Shown piece by piece: positions 10,744-23,500 of a DNA stretch of 64,000 bases (within the stretch, counting starts at the first letter, position 1; the number at the start of each line of letters is the position of its first letter). Origin of the DNA: Psococerastis gibbosa (taxonomy: Eukaryota > Arthropoda > Insecta > Psocodea > Psocidae); NCBI GenBank assembly GCA_963971405.1, contig OZ020491.1, positions 25,104,855-25,168,854 of the forward strand, given 5' to 3'. Under the pieces are notes generated by a model that saw nothing but the letters and a program-made list of their open reading frames with translations, ran no database searches and was not told where the DNA came from. The position numbers were made by a program, and so were the translations under genes.

Positions 10744-11953
10744 TATAAAGTTGTGGGTTCGAGTCATATACAGTATATGATAAAATAATTATAATCAACA
10801 TAATGCAAACAATATACATTTGTGATACAAAATACCGTGGACGCGGTAGGCTGTATGGCCCATGATATAATCACGACATTTTCTAGTCATACTTCGGAGG
10901 GCAAGTAAAGCAGGCGATCTCGAGCCTTCCTAGTTCATGAGTGTAATAGAGGGCTTACAGGCCTAACTGCGCTAGTTCTGGTTAGTACAAGAAGAAGAAC
11001 AGTAGGCCTAATTATTTATTTATTGTACTTTTTGAAGTTAATATAGTTTTTTTAGTACGACAAATCCACACCTGGAAGTGCATTGCATCTCATGCCATTA
11101 TGCATACAGTAGGTATTCCACACATCTGGGGGATGGGCAGAATTGCGTCACCATTGGTAGTGGTAAAAATGCTTGATTTACTTTTTTTTTTTTTTTTAAA
11201 CTGTAGCTGACTATCTGTTCAATCTTCAACACTTTCTGAGGCGCTCCAGTTTCATCGACATTACCCAGCAGTCGCCATGCTTTTATAACGTTAATAATGG
11301 AATTTTCTGGTATAGTTTGAATTAGAAAAATGGACCGAAACGGGATTCGAACCTGAGTCACCACCTTGCCGTTTTGGCACGCTGAGCACTGCGCCAAATC
11401 CGTCGCCGCCTTATTCTCCACGTCATCTCGTACTTGTGTGCTCAAGTGACAATGATGCACTCAGTGCAGGTTCGGACCGGTACTTTGTATCTACTAATAT
11501 CTCGCCTCCCATGTCTCTGAGCTACTTTAAGAAGAAGCTTACTGTTTCGATCATCACAAAGCTTTCCATAGAAGGATGTTTTAAATAAACTGGATGCGTA
11601 ACTTGGCACAATTATTATAAGCTAGTCATAGGCGAAACTTTCTCAAATTCAGGATTCAGGCAGCCATATGCACTGATATCGTCATTGCATGTTTACGTAG
11701 TCTTTCCCGTTCTAGAAAGAAAGAAAATTGTCTTCAAATTATTATTGTGGGCGAATTTTGGGCCCTTCGGCCCACTCTTACAATTTATTAACCCGCAATA
11801 TTTTTACAGAAATATTACAATATTACCGTACCACTACTCTGCATGTCTTGAAATGAAAAACGGCTTTATATTAGGCGAGCTTTAGCCCCGAATGGCTGCT
11901 CTACCAGCTAACCTAAAACCTGGTAGGCTGTTGCGAGCGTAGAAAAATAAAAA
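10744..11953. other. gene-free stretch with SINE pieces
   Basis: This contains a degraded S1 SINE (10874-10995) and a minus-strand tRNA-like piece at about 11336-11405 ('gggattcgaacctgagtc'). No full cloverleaf with paired acceptor arms could be drawn for that piece, so it is read as a repeat head. Nothing else is recognised. Confidence 0.5.
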
Positions 11954-12390
11954 CCTCGGAATCCAGGGACAGTCCATGAATATTTATAAAGATTTTGAAA
12001 ATGTGTTGTTAGTGGTATATAGAAAAAATGTTAAAAAAATTTTGCCCGCTCAATTTTTAACTACAGGGTGTGGCCGCATAACTTCCTCTTTTTGTAATGC
12101 ACGCCATTCGGTCGGTGGATGTCGTAGCGAAGTGTTTATGGTCTCGTTCGAGAGGTGGGGCTATACACTTTTGTCTTAGGCGTACTAAGATCAAAACATT
12201 TTTCTATATACTATTAAAAACACATTTTCAAAGTTTTTATAAATATATATTGACTGAATTCCGAGGCATTACTATTTTTGTTTGTTATTGAGAGCGGTCA
12301 AATTTTTTTATTAACATTTCTCTATGTACCACAAACAACACATTTTCAAAATTTTTATTAATATTCATGGACTGTCCCTGGATTCCGAGG
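11954..12390. mobile_element. MITE with CCTCGGAATCCAGGG ends
   Basis: The left end CCTCGGAATCCAGGGACAGT and its exact complement at the right end delimit 437 bases. The pairing extends inward ('catgaatattta', then 'gaaaatgtgttg' against 'caacacattttc'). No coding region is recognised. This is the only copy in the window. Confidence 0.85.
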
Positions 12391-12535
12391 TTTAACTATT
12401 TTTTTGTCTAATTGCACTCCACTATAACCTGAACGGTGGGAGCCATACCGTACCCTTACGTTAACTACCGTTAACTATAAATCAAATATCAGAGATAAGT
12501 ACCAACATAACAAATATCCAAGTCTTGCACATTGC

Positions 12536-12919
12536 AGCTCCCATTCCATCGACCGGCTGGGGCTATTTACAAAAACAGTGACGTGGTAACAGACATTCAA
12601 GACTTAGGCAGGGTTTCCACCGACCTCGCATTGCAGAATGCAAATGACATTGACGGAAATTAGAATTTTTCTTTTTATAGAAATCTATTAGAATGTTTGT
12701 ACTTAACATATCCCATGACGCCATTTTTTAATTTTAGTTTGTTTTTTTGTGATTTTACTGTATGATCATTGATCAATTTTAACTACGGCATAGAGGAAAA
12801 TAAACATTTCCGTCAATTCTGCAATGCGAGGTCGGTGGAAACCTCGCCTAAGCCTTGAATGTCTGCTACCACGTCACTCTTTTTGTAAATAGCCCTAGCC
12901 GGTCGATGGAATGGGCGCC
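12536..12919. mobile_element. composite MITE type B (outer plus inner)
   Basis: The outer arms (about 70 bases each, 'gaccggctggggctattta' and 'gacgtggtaacagacattc') enclose an inner element at 12606-12849 with its own inverted ends AGGCAGGGTTTCCACCGACC and the core TGATCATTGATCAATTTTAA. The outer-inner junction is the same as in the copies at 23038, 40871, 54029 and 54604. Confidence 0.9.
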
Positions 12920-13506
12920 ATAGCAGAACGGATACCTGGACCCCGTCAAAACTCTGTACTTAGCTTGTCCAGGCTATTTACCCAGCGAAATTTTGTGCAG
13001 GCTACACTAGCCGCCATATTGATAACGGTCTACAGCCACGTGATGGTTGCGAGTCCTTAATATGTTTATATGTCCATGCCTCCGTGTAAATATTATGAAA
13101 ACAAGTACACTGACGTATAAATAGGGAAGCAAAAATTGCTGCCATCTGTCGAATATGTAGGTATCTATCAAATTGTGCTTTCTCACAAGGCACGAACGTC
13201 CATGAACCATATATTATATCGTCGAATTAATGAGTCATTAGTTTCTGACTAGTTAAACAACAGTCTGTATGGTTTTGCTGCTATCTTAGCATGATTGTGA
13301 CCTTATGTGGGCCGTATTAGGTATTCGTGATAACTCATTACCATTCGTTTGTTACTTTAACAAAAGGTACCTTCAATTTCATTCATCGTGTCCTTCATCG
13401 CGGAGAAGCACAATGATAACGGCTGTGTTCAAAATGGTATAATCTCTGTTGTTATGTATCTATCGCGGAATAGTCATGAGGCCATACGACCATTCCGGCA
13501 TTTCAT
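12920..13506. other. no gene recognised
   Basis: Unique-looking AT-rich sequence. Two overlapping short minus-strand frames (near 13002-13210) have no recognisable motif and no nearby splice sites in a consistent phase. Confidence 0.45.
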
Positions 13507-14253
13507 CCAAGGCCGTAGGCAGGGGGGGGGGACTTATTGGGCAGATGCCCCCTCCCCCACCAGAAATGATAAGTTGAGAAATTAATAAATCTAGTACGGT
13601 TACATAAATACCTGTATGTCTTCCTCTGTAAATTACAAACTTTTCTGCTGGTAAAATCGTAAAACCCCACTATTTTTTCAAAAATCGGAAGTATTCCTCC
13701 ACTATAATCAGGAGGTCCACCCTGTCAGTCTCCTCCCCTTTCCCCCGAGGTGAAAGAGTCTGCCCTTAGGGTGCCTCATGTTTACAAACAGACTCACTCC
13801 TCCACCAGGCTGATATGGTTGCTTACAGCAGAAATGCTGAAAGCAGGCGTTAGAAACAACAACAACAACAGTATTCAATTATAAGCTTGGTGAAATCTAT
13901 ACTTTACTGCTGTTAAAATAGCTAAACCCCGCTATTTTGCACTAATATTTTCAAAATTATCCCCCCAGGGGAAACCCCTCTCTGAGTTAAATGCAATATT
14001 ATTTCTATGCAATCTAAACCGTCGTAATTAATAACATGATTTAGCCAGTATTTCTGCAAAATATTATTTGCCTGTGTCCGCACTAAAGCTAAATCCGCCA
14101 CTAAATTGACGTTTGATGCGTTTGATGTGCCTGTATGCTATCATAACCTCTAAACTAAAGAATACAATTGAGTGTTCATTTCAAAACAATTTACACTAAA
14201 TAGGATCACAATCACTTCAGCTACCCCCCAAAAAAATCCTGGCTACGGTCTTG
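13507..14253. mobile_element. MITE with CCAAGGCCGTAG ends, carrying an S2 insert
   Basis: Left end CCAAGGCCGTAGGCAGGGGG and right end CCTGGCTACGGTCTTG are inverted repeats followed inward by G and C runs. The same end sequence occurs at 63596-63833 and 63893-63960. A partial S2 repeat (about 13690-13868) and a short AAC triplet run lie inside, so S2 inserted after this element. Confidence 0.7.
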
Positions 14254-15294
14254 ATTCCATCAGCCTACTGTAGCGAGTAGCCTCACATAGGATAGCAAAA
14301 TATAATTTATGGAGAGGCATTGAACTCGTCGCATAAGATTACTATTGTGATCTAGCACATTTTTACGACTGTTCTTTGCTGCATTTTTACAGCTCCCTCA
14401 TTAAAGTTTGCAAGTTAATAATATAGTCTCGCTGGAGGTTATTTACTTTAATATTACATTTTTACGCTCATGCAGTAGCCTACACTCCATTGAACCAGTG
14501 GCGGGTACAGCTTTTTATTTTTGGGGAGGGTCAGCCCTAGAAATGCCGCCTCAGGTATATGGTATACAGAGGAGAGTATATGTAAATGAATATTTGAGGT
14601 ATATTAAAAATAGTTGGAGGCGTTTTTGAGATAAAAAAAATTCTAGCCCTTTTTGGATTTTTCTTTAGGGTGAAACCCCCCAAAGTGAGTTAGCTAAAAT
14701 AAAAATAAATGGTCCCGAGGTATGATTTTTATGAACCTACATGCCGAATTCCATGAAAATCCCCCGAGTAGTTTGTCTGGAAATTTACGAACAGGCAGAC
14801 AAGCAGATATTTCGTAAAACCTTTATTTTTATTTTTTATTTTTTTTCTGGGGTCTTAAAACGTGTAACTCCCCTGAAATCTCAAAATCGGAAATAACAAC
14901 CATCACAAAGCTTCCCTTAAACTACGTATAAATACTATGAAAGCAATAAAAACCTAAGCCGGAAGCTAAGCATTTAATAGCTTTATAATTTACCGGGCAC
15001 ATCGACGACCTTATAATAACATACTGCAGATGGACAGTAATGATGGGAAAATGGTTACTAAATCCTGATTGGCCAATTGAAGGACCAATCAAGCCATTGA
15101 ACAGCTTCTCTCTATATGGGTTGCAGCACTTAAAACTGTCTGAAAACCGCTCAAGGACGGTCTGGCCAGTATCCATAAAACAGTTATTGCCACTATTGGT
15201 TTATGAAGATAAATTACTGTACGCCCAAGTTTTAGCACTGGGGAATAACAATGAGGAAATTCAATAGTCGTTAAGAGAACATGTTACGTAGAAA
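14254..15294 (-). repeat. R1 fragment within otherwise unassigned sequence
   Basis: Positions 14640-14948 are the 5' part of an R1 element on the minus strand, recognised by 'ggtcccgaggtatgattttt' and ending 'actacgtataaatactatg'. The rest shows no exon or known repeat. Confidence 0.65.
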
Positions 15295-15612
15295 ATGAGC
15301 ACCCCAAATTTGTTGTTTTTATTGACTTTTTATTTTTTTATTGAAAAGCAAGTCATTAAAGATTTGGCTCTTGGAAGTTGTAGAAGACTATTTCATGCAT
15401 CATATAATAGGGAATATTAAAGTTTTGGTGCCTTAGTTCTTTCATAACTTCATAAATTTCGCGTATTCTGGGATTTTTGGAAGAACTACCAATTCAAAAA
15501 GTAAAAATACCCGATTATATGATGCACGAAGTAGTCTTCTACAACTTAGATGAGCCAAATTTTTAATGAGTTAATTAAATAAAAAATGAAAAGTATTTAA
15601 TTTTGGGGTGCC
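15295..15612. mobile_element. palindromic MITE-like element
   Basis: The left arm 'gcaccccaaatttg' with 'gatttggctcttggaagttg' pairs with the right arm 'caacttagatgagccaaatt' and 'ttttggggtgc'. The arms bracket 'gcatcatataatagggaat' and its approximate complement. Related arm sequence recurs near 36640-36660 and 37690-37735. Confidence 0.65.
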
Positions 15613-15729
15613 AAATATAAAACAAATTGGAGTACCTCCACTACGCGTTGATTTTGATCCGATATATAATAATAAGAAGAATAAATTCTTTATTTCTTGA
15701 ATTTATATTATTTCCATATCTTAATGCTG

Positions 15730-16020
15730 AAGGTGTGGGGGAAATTTAAACAAAAAAGGGGCACCCACACCTACAACACGAGGCAAAGGGGACACCTTGT
15801 AAGGCCAGCGCAACGCACAGCTAAGTGTGAGCGACTGGATCCTATACTACAAGGTTACGCCTACCTTAGAAAACTCCTGATTGAACTGAGAGTGGTGAGA
15901 AATGCTACTAATACCCTTAAATTGCTTAGAGACCATCTCTTCGAGAAAGCTTTCTACACTGTCACTGAGGCACTCAAGGGCCACTCCGAGGGCCAGGTAC
16001 CTTACCGCGGGCCGCAGGTG
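15730..16020 (+). pseudogene. LINE C-terminal tail fragment
   Basis: The frame reads HTYNTRQRGHLVRPAQRT, and further on LRDHLFEKAFYTVTEAL before the stop. The 'YNTR...L..P..RT' block followed by 'LP-like ... F...L' helices is the common C-terminal tail after RT domains in CR1/Jockey/RTE-type LINEs and DIRS-like proteins. No RT motif lies upstream, so this is a 5'-truncated copy. Confidence 0.6.
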
Positions 16021-16164
16021 TAAAAAATGAAAGAGCATGAAAATTAACAAGGATATATTTTAACTTAATGAGAACCATGAAACCTTTTTATTATTTTCTT
16101 CAACCGTTTCTATAATTTTAAGATTCTCCTAGCAGCAGGCTATTCGCAGAATTTTTAATTTTTT

Positions 16165-17012
16165 GCTTTCCAGTTTATACGTAGTATAAGGAAAGCTTTG
16201 TGATGGTCGAAATTTTCGATTCCGAGATTTCAACGGATTTACACGTTTTGAGGTCCCAGGAACCCAAAAAAGTGTTTTTTACCAAATGTCTGTCTATCTG
16301 TCTGTCTGTCTGCTCATCGATTTCCGGGCAAACTACTCGGTCAATTTGTATGAAATTTGGCATGTAGGTTCACAAAAATCATACCTCGAGTTCAATTTTT
16401 TTTATTTTGGGCTAACTCAATTTGGGGGGGGGGGGTTATTTTCAAAAAACTCCAAAAAAACGTCTAAAAAAATTATTATTTCTAAAAAACGGCTCCAACG
16501 ATTTCTTTTAAATTCACATACATTGTAGTCGTTATTAATGTAAACAAAATGCGGGGGGTCGCTTGCCCCTTGATAGTTTGCTTCTGGGGGGGGAAAAAAT
16601 AAAAATAACTAAATTTTAAGGAAAAATTACTAGAAAGTAATTTTCTGCAAATCCTTTCTATCAATGATTTCTACCTTCAGGAATGTTTTAGGTGTTAAAT
16701 TGAGTAACGAAACCGGACAAGTTGCTTTCCCAAAAAAAGTATTTGGTTTTGTGCAAAATTTTTTTTTTGGAAAATGATAGAAAATTCACGATCAAATGCA
16801 TTGCGTGCCCTGCCATTATTACTGTGTGGTAATGTGTTGGTGTGACCTATCTAGAATTTACCTCACATCCAGTGACGTCAGGTGGACAACAACCCCCCCC
16901 CCCCCCCTCCGAGATATCCGAAATTTAACCATAGGAAAATTATTTACCATGAAATTACTCATCTTCTCCATCTACTAATTGATAAATTGGAAAGCATGTT
17001 CGGACCGGTTCA
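16165..17012 (+). repeat. R1 interspersed element, full length
   Basis: Starts GCTTTCCAGTTTATACGTAG and ends 'aaattggaaagcatgttcgg'; the 3' hairpin is partly lost. It has the CTGT run, a G9 tract and a C14 tract at the usual places. The 60-codon frame seen in other copies is shifted here. Confidence 0.82.
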
Positions 17013-17433
17013 TGTCAGTTAGGCCGAGGGCCACATCAAAAAGAGCCGCGGGCCATAGCTTGGGGATGGCTGATTTAAACGAACAGAATTACTGTTCTAC
17101 ATTTCGACATGCAACACCATTTGGCTACAGTTCTTGAACATCTTCCTTGGGGCTATCACACCAATCTTTTTTGTACAATTTAATAAAGGGTTAGTAGGAC
17201 TTCTATTGTCTGCTGTTTTAATAGTCATTAGAGGCATGGACCTTCCGTCAGTCATCCTCAGGATGATGGGAGTAGCACCCCTCCCGAAACGTCGCCCCCT
17301 GCCCCTGACAATGGGCAATTGTTCGATGACTATAAGGCCCATGCCTCAAATGACTATTCAAACTGGCTGCAATTTTTTAGCCTTTTCCTCATATCCAGTA
17401 TATTCAATCACTACTATTTCTTTTTTTTTTCAG
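17013..17433. other. 5' flank of the M6PR-like gene
   Basis: Contains a short hAT-like end remnant ('gagccgcgggccatagcttg', 17034-17060) and a LINE-tail-like stretch ('cctcaggatgatgggag', then 'cgaaacgtcg') at 17250-17300. A strong polypyrimidine tract and CAG at 17431-17433 precede the start codon, so at least one untranslated first exon probably lies further upstream. I could not locate it or a promoter. Confidence 0.5.
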
Positions 17434-17434
17434 A

Positions 17435-17533
17435 ATGATTATGCGGCGTTTGGTTTTGTTTTTCTTCCTGAGTCTGACAGATGCCTTTCACCTGGCCGAA
17501 GATAAGGACAACTCCGTTCAAAAAGACTCAAAT
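17435..17533 (+). CDS. M6PR: M6PR-like coding exon 1 (signal peptide)
   Basis: 33 codons, phase 0 at the end. The exon is preceded by a T-rich tract and CAG (17431-17433), with one base (A 17434) before ATG. A second in-frame Met is codon 3. The donor AAT|gtaagt is strong. The hydrophobic run LVLFFFLSL followed by TDAFHLAED suits signal peptide cleavage near residue 17-21. Confidence 0.7.
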
Positions 17534-20500
17534 GTAAGTACTGCCAGTTTCCGCATTCCTGAAATGAGCGAAAAATGCGGAAACCCGTGTGAAACGTATA
17601 GAAGGGGACACTCCTACTTCGACGTCGGATCTATTCTGAACGAGCCCCTAAACCTCTATATGATTTGCTTGCAGAAGCAGGGGATCAATAGAAAAACTCT
17701 GGATCCGCCATATTTAGGTCTTAAACTTTCGCGCCAAATGAAACTCAATAGTTTTCTTATGGTAACCCAAGATTTTTAAAACAAAAACATTTATCTTTAA
17801 TAAGGCGGCTATTCCACCGGCGATTTTACTTCATTTTTGATTTTGTCATTGACGTTTGTTTTGTTTTAAGGAGACTATTATGTAGATACTTAAATTATCT
17901 ATTATAAATTAAGTTATAATATGGCAGCAGGCATCATTAATAAGTCTCTACCATATTATAACTTAATTTATAATAGATAAGTTAAGTACCGTATCTACAT
18001 AATAGTCTCTTTAAAACAAAACAAACGTCAATGACAAAATCAAAAATGAATTAAAGTCGCCGGTGGTAGGTGGAATTGCCGCCTAACTAATGTTTTATTT
18101 TAACTTAATGTTTTTCTTAGGCGGTAATTCCACCGACCTCATTTTTCATAATGCACGTGACATGACGTGGTAGCAGACATAATTAATAAGTCTGCCATAT
18201 TTTAAGGAGACTATAATGTAGATACTTAACTTGTCTATTATAAATTAAGTTATAATATATTGTTTGTTGTAATTTTGAACATGAAGAGGAATAAGGCATT
18301 AAGAGAGAATTGGTTTTCTAGCTCTCCTGAAAAGTAAGGTCAAACGGAGATGGTGCCTTGAGACTTTAGGCGCGGCTCGGATTTGCAAACAATAGAAGCT
18401 CAGAACCGCCTAAATTCGTACGCACATTGTTTGCGATATGACGATGTCTTTAAAATATACACACAGCCTACGTGCTTTCAGAGGTGACATTATGGTCCAA
18501 TCGGACAACCACACTAAGTTTTTTTTTGTTTTAGAAAAAAGTCGAATTTCACAGGAAATATCCATTGTGTACCTATCAAATATGTCGTAGCCCTTATTAA
18601 AAAATGGTTGCAAAGCATTATTTTATGTGCCTGCCTATTGGCCACAGTTATTGTACTTCGTCTGTTAAATAATAACGGATTGTGAAGTCGAGAGGCATAG
18701 GAGTTAAGAGCAAGCTGGCTGACCACATTGGCCACCCCTGATTCACCCTAAAATAGGTTGGTCTATATTTATTATTTAAGTTAATACCTACTTTAAGTGA
18801 CATAGATTTGATCTATTCAATTGATAGAGGAATATTTTATGCATATTACTACGACGATTTATTTGGTTTTGACCTAGGGGGTTTTCCGTGAAACTGATAA
18901 CCAACAGAGATTTACCGAATTATGGAGTTCATGGAAAAATAATACCAACAAAAATTAAAAACACTTCATAACAGGTTGTATGAAATAGTCCTCTAGCAAT
19001 TGAGTGGACCAAATCTTTATAAATTTAAGTATTAACTTAAGTAAAAAATATAAACTAACCTGATTCAGGCTGATCCAGGGGTGGCCAATGTATACGGCCA
19101 GCATCCTCTTAACAAACTGTGGCCAATCGGTGTTAGTGACGGCCACATTTCTAATAATGACAGCAATCTATTTTTCCTGTGAAATTTTTCTTAATGAAAA
19201 AAAGGATAGTGTGGCTTGACATAAATAAATAAATAATTACTTCTTGTTCTATTACTAAGCCTACCTAGCGGAGTTAGGGCTACAAGGCCCTCTCTTACAC
19301 TCAAATAGGAAGGCCCGAACCGGCTGCTTTACAAGCCCTCCGAAGCATGGCCAGAAAATGTAGCAAGTCTGGGACTCGAACCAGCCACCTTTCCAGTGAA
19401 ACTCGGAGTCCACAACACTACTCTACATGTCCTGACTACCAATACCACCGCTGGATACATGCTCCTAATCCTAAATGTGTGCCGAGTTTCAATTTAAATA
19501 CTTGTACCTCAGCTAAAATAAAACAAGAACAAAATGAGGGTTTAGCGAATGGCGGGGGGGGGGGGGGGGTGTCGGTCACGGGGGTCATGACTCTTATTAA
19601 GTTAATTCATAAGATAGTTAAAAAAATAATAATTAAACTCAGCTTTTCAACAAACAAATTACCTTATAAACTTACACAACTTGTGACCCCCCCATAAATG
19701 TTCCGCTGGATCCGCGCTTGGGTTTAGGTACGCCTGAGAACTAAAGGAGGTTGCTCGCTTTTGAGCACAGCATTTGGTCAGCAAGGTGCCCCCTTAACGG
19801 TGAAGTTAAGTTACCCATTGTTGAGTTGGAGGGACCAGGGCTGGATTCAGAGGCGGTCCCAGACCTCATGAAAGGGGGAGGCACTTGTCAAAATTTTTCA
19901 AAAATAGGGCTGAAATATTGGGGTTTTACTCATTTTGAGTGCAGTTAGCACTTGGATTTTAGAGGCAAAGAATATAACTGCCCTCCAAAGGGGGGGGGGC
20001 AATTGCCCGCAGTGCCGGTCGCTGCGTCCGCCTCTGGCTGGATTAACCATCCCTGGGCCTTAGGCAATGAAATTGGTGGTCCCCTCCCCCCCTCTATGGG
20101 CTCTACGTCTGAAGTCTTACTAGGTAAGGTGACTAGCATTGCAACTAATAATACTAAAAACAAACTATGCATCATATTTTATTGATATTAAAGTTTTGGC
20201 GGGAAAACTTTCTGCTTTAAAAATTTTAGTTTTACAATATTATGAAAAGCACATTTTTCAAGGTATTATGAAAAGTTTTGAAAAATTACGTATAAATTAA
20301 CTTTTTAAACAAATTTGTGGGCCCTAAGGCGGGGATTCCACCAACGTCAATAGTAATATTAAATGTTTTTTGACGTGGTAGCAGACAGTTTTAGACTGTC
20401 TAAAAATGTCTGCTTCCACGTCAAAAAACATTTAATATCACTATTGACGTTGGTGGAATCCCCGCCTTAGGCAGTTGTCTAGTGCCGAGTAGTGACTAGT

Positions 20501-23500
20501 GCGTGATCCGGCACTAGGAGGGACCAGGACCGACGCATTGTTTTAATTTAACATATAACTTCCATATGGAACCTATCTATTATGTATTTACATTTTATTT
20601 CTAGGAAGAAAGCAGTGAGTGGGTACATGCTCCCATAGTGTATGACAGTGAAGAGCTGCAATGGCTAGAAGAACTGTCGCCCGTGCCTGCGCACGACCAC
20701 AGGGGCGACAGCGAGACCTACCAGTGGCTGGATGACGACGTGGTCCAGAAATTAAAGCCCATTGACGAAAGCCAGGAGCTTATAACATTGCCGGGTGGCT
20801 GCGAACTCACCAAGACGCAATATCAACAGCTGAAGGACTTTCGGAAGGATGTGCACTATGTACAAAAATGGTAGGTAGCCTTTTGTAACTGTAATCAATA
20901 GATTGGTTAAAAAGAGCTTTTTTCGCCACATGAACAGATAAAAGAACCTAATATTAGAGACCAAACTACGTTATTCCACCGTTTAGGTGGCTATTCCACT
21001 TGTCAATAACCCGTCATTTGCGCATTAAAAATTGATGAGATTTTTGTTTTACTCTATGACATTCTCCATTTTAAATTCCTCGTGTTAAAACTGATCAATG
21101 ATCATAGAGTAAAACCACTCGTTGCAGACAATAACAAACTGAAATTATACAATGGCGTCTTCTAGAGATGATAAATCATTTAAATTAATTTCTTGGGAAC
21201 GAACAAATTATTTCGTAGTTTAAATCATAAAATTTCTTGTAGATTATGAAATTAAAAGAAAGACGGCGGGCAAACTTACAAATTTGGAAAAAATTGAAAA
21301 CAAAAATGATCAATTATTGAAGACAAGTTGAATGAGGTGTAAAAATATGAATGCAACATTGATGATATTTCCGTCAATGACATCAAAAATGAAGAAAAAC
21401 TGGCAAGTGGAATAGCCGCGTTAGTACATATTAACTTATTCTAGGGGTTAAAAATGTAAACTAAACAATTTTGAATAGCATCACTTTCCAATTTTAAAAT
21501 TAGGCTATCTTGTTTACATTTTTAATCCCAGGTTATAAGATTAAAAATTACCTATTGCCATAGTAGGGCGTAGGCCCGCTGAGGAGCCTCAAGCGGTGCC
21601 GGAATCTTGTTGGACCTTCAAGAATGGTGGCATGTTAATGTGTTCCCATTCGTTCTATGTGTGGACGTGTGGTATGGAGGGATGGACGTTGACCCGAGCT
21701 AACATAAGGCACTATATACCCGGGTATTGTCATCCGCCATTTGTATCCCATATTTCCTATATGGTAAGTATTGTAAGAAAATGTAAAAGATTGAAAAAAA
21801 CGAATACACGTTTTAGTATTTTATTTATTATTAAACACTTCCCTAATGAGGTTCTGTAGGGACAGTTTTGGTCACTAGGTTCGCTGACGACAAACCGATA
21901 TCCATATTATTCAAAATGGCCGCCGTTTGCATGCGAAAACTAAGCTCTTAGCATCTAATTAATTCTTTTAATATTTTTTAAAATATTTTTACTATGCCTG
22001 GACCTTATTTCGCAGCATATAATTTAATATATATATTCTCCATGATTTATAGAAAAATATCACTTTAAAATAATACGTAATTAAAAATCATTTTAAAATA
22101 TTAGGCTATTGAGGCTTATGGAAAAATCAACGCTTTGATATCATAGCATCTGGTGCTGCCATCTACAAAATGACGCCACAAATGAACCCCATTGCTGGTA
22201 GCACGTTTTTTTAAAAATAATAATAAAAAAACAACGATACATTTCTAAAAATAAATAGGTAAACACCCAATGCTTGGCTTATACACCAGACTTATAATGG
22301 ATACAATATGGCGGATGACAATACCTGTCTAATATAGAGCCCTAATGGAACAGAATCAGTGCATTTGAAATGTGGGCATGCACACGAATGTTGCACATAT
22401 CCATCTTGTTCCTAATGCAGAGGTCCAGGGGCGAATGGATGCAGAAGCTTAGTTGCTGCTGACGACTAAGAAACTAACTAACTAACAAAATAGGGAATAG
22501 AAATAGAAATTAACTTCCATGACAAACAACAAGTGTATATAATATACCACCAACACACACACACACACACACACCACTACATTTTCAAATTCATTATATC
22601 TGTAAACTGCATGCATTGTATTGTATTTAGGATATTGTAAAAATTTCTACCCTAAAACGGGCCTAGCCCATAGGGAAAAGTGACAAAAAGTGTATAAAAT
22701 TGTATTTGGAAATATATTTTGATTGGTTGATTGATTGAAACAACTAATTTGTTTTTGTTTGGAGTATCCCAAGCGTGCTCTGCACTTAGGTAGCGTTTCC
22801 ATTGACCTCGTTTTGCAGAATGCACATGACATTGACGTGGTAGCAGACATTGTTGTTGTTGTTGTCTTGAGGTGTTTTCAGGCGTCGACTTTTCAGTCTT
22901 TACTCTGATATCTTGTATTTCTACAAAAGAAATTAATTTATAGTTCCGGTCTTTGATAACACTTTTAAAATAGACATAAAATGATTAAATGTGCATAAAA
23001 TGTTATGACTAAAAATGATGAAATGATCATAATACTTAGGCGCCCATTCCATTGACCGGCTAGGGCTATTTCCAAAACGGTGACGTGGTAGCAGACACTC
23101 AAGACTTAGGTATCGTCTCCACTGACCTCGCATTGCAGATTGCAAGTGACATTGACGGAAATGTTTGTTTTTCTTTTTATAGAAATCTATTAAAATGTTT
23201 GTAATTAACGTATCCCATGAAGCCATTTTTTAATATTACTTTGTTTGTTTGTGATTTTATTGTATGATCATTGATCAATTTTAACTATGGCATAGAGGAA
23301 AATAAACATTTCCGTCAATTCTGCAATGCGAGGTCGGTGGAAACGCCACCTAAGTCTTGAGTGTCTGCTACCACGTCACCGTTTTGGAAATAGCCCTAGC
23401 CGGTCAATGGAATGGGCACCTTAGCAGACCTTAAAGACTTAATAATGATGTCTGCTACCACGTCAACGTCATGTGCATTCTGCAAAACGAGGTCAATGGA

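Noticed and set aside
11336-11405. Minus-strand tRNA gene
   Set aside because: A T-arm-like segment exists, but the acceptor ends do not pair and no clean anticodon arm could be drawn.
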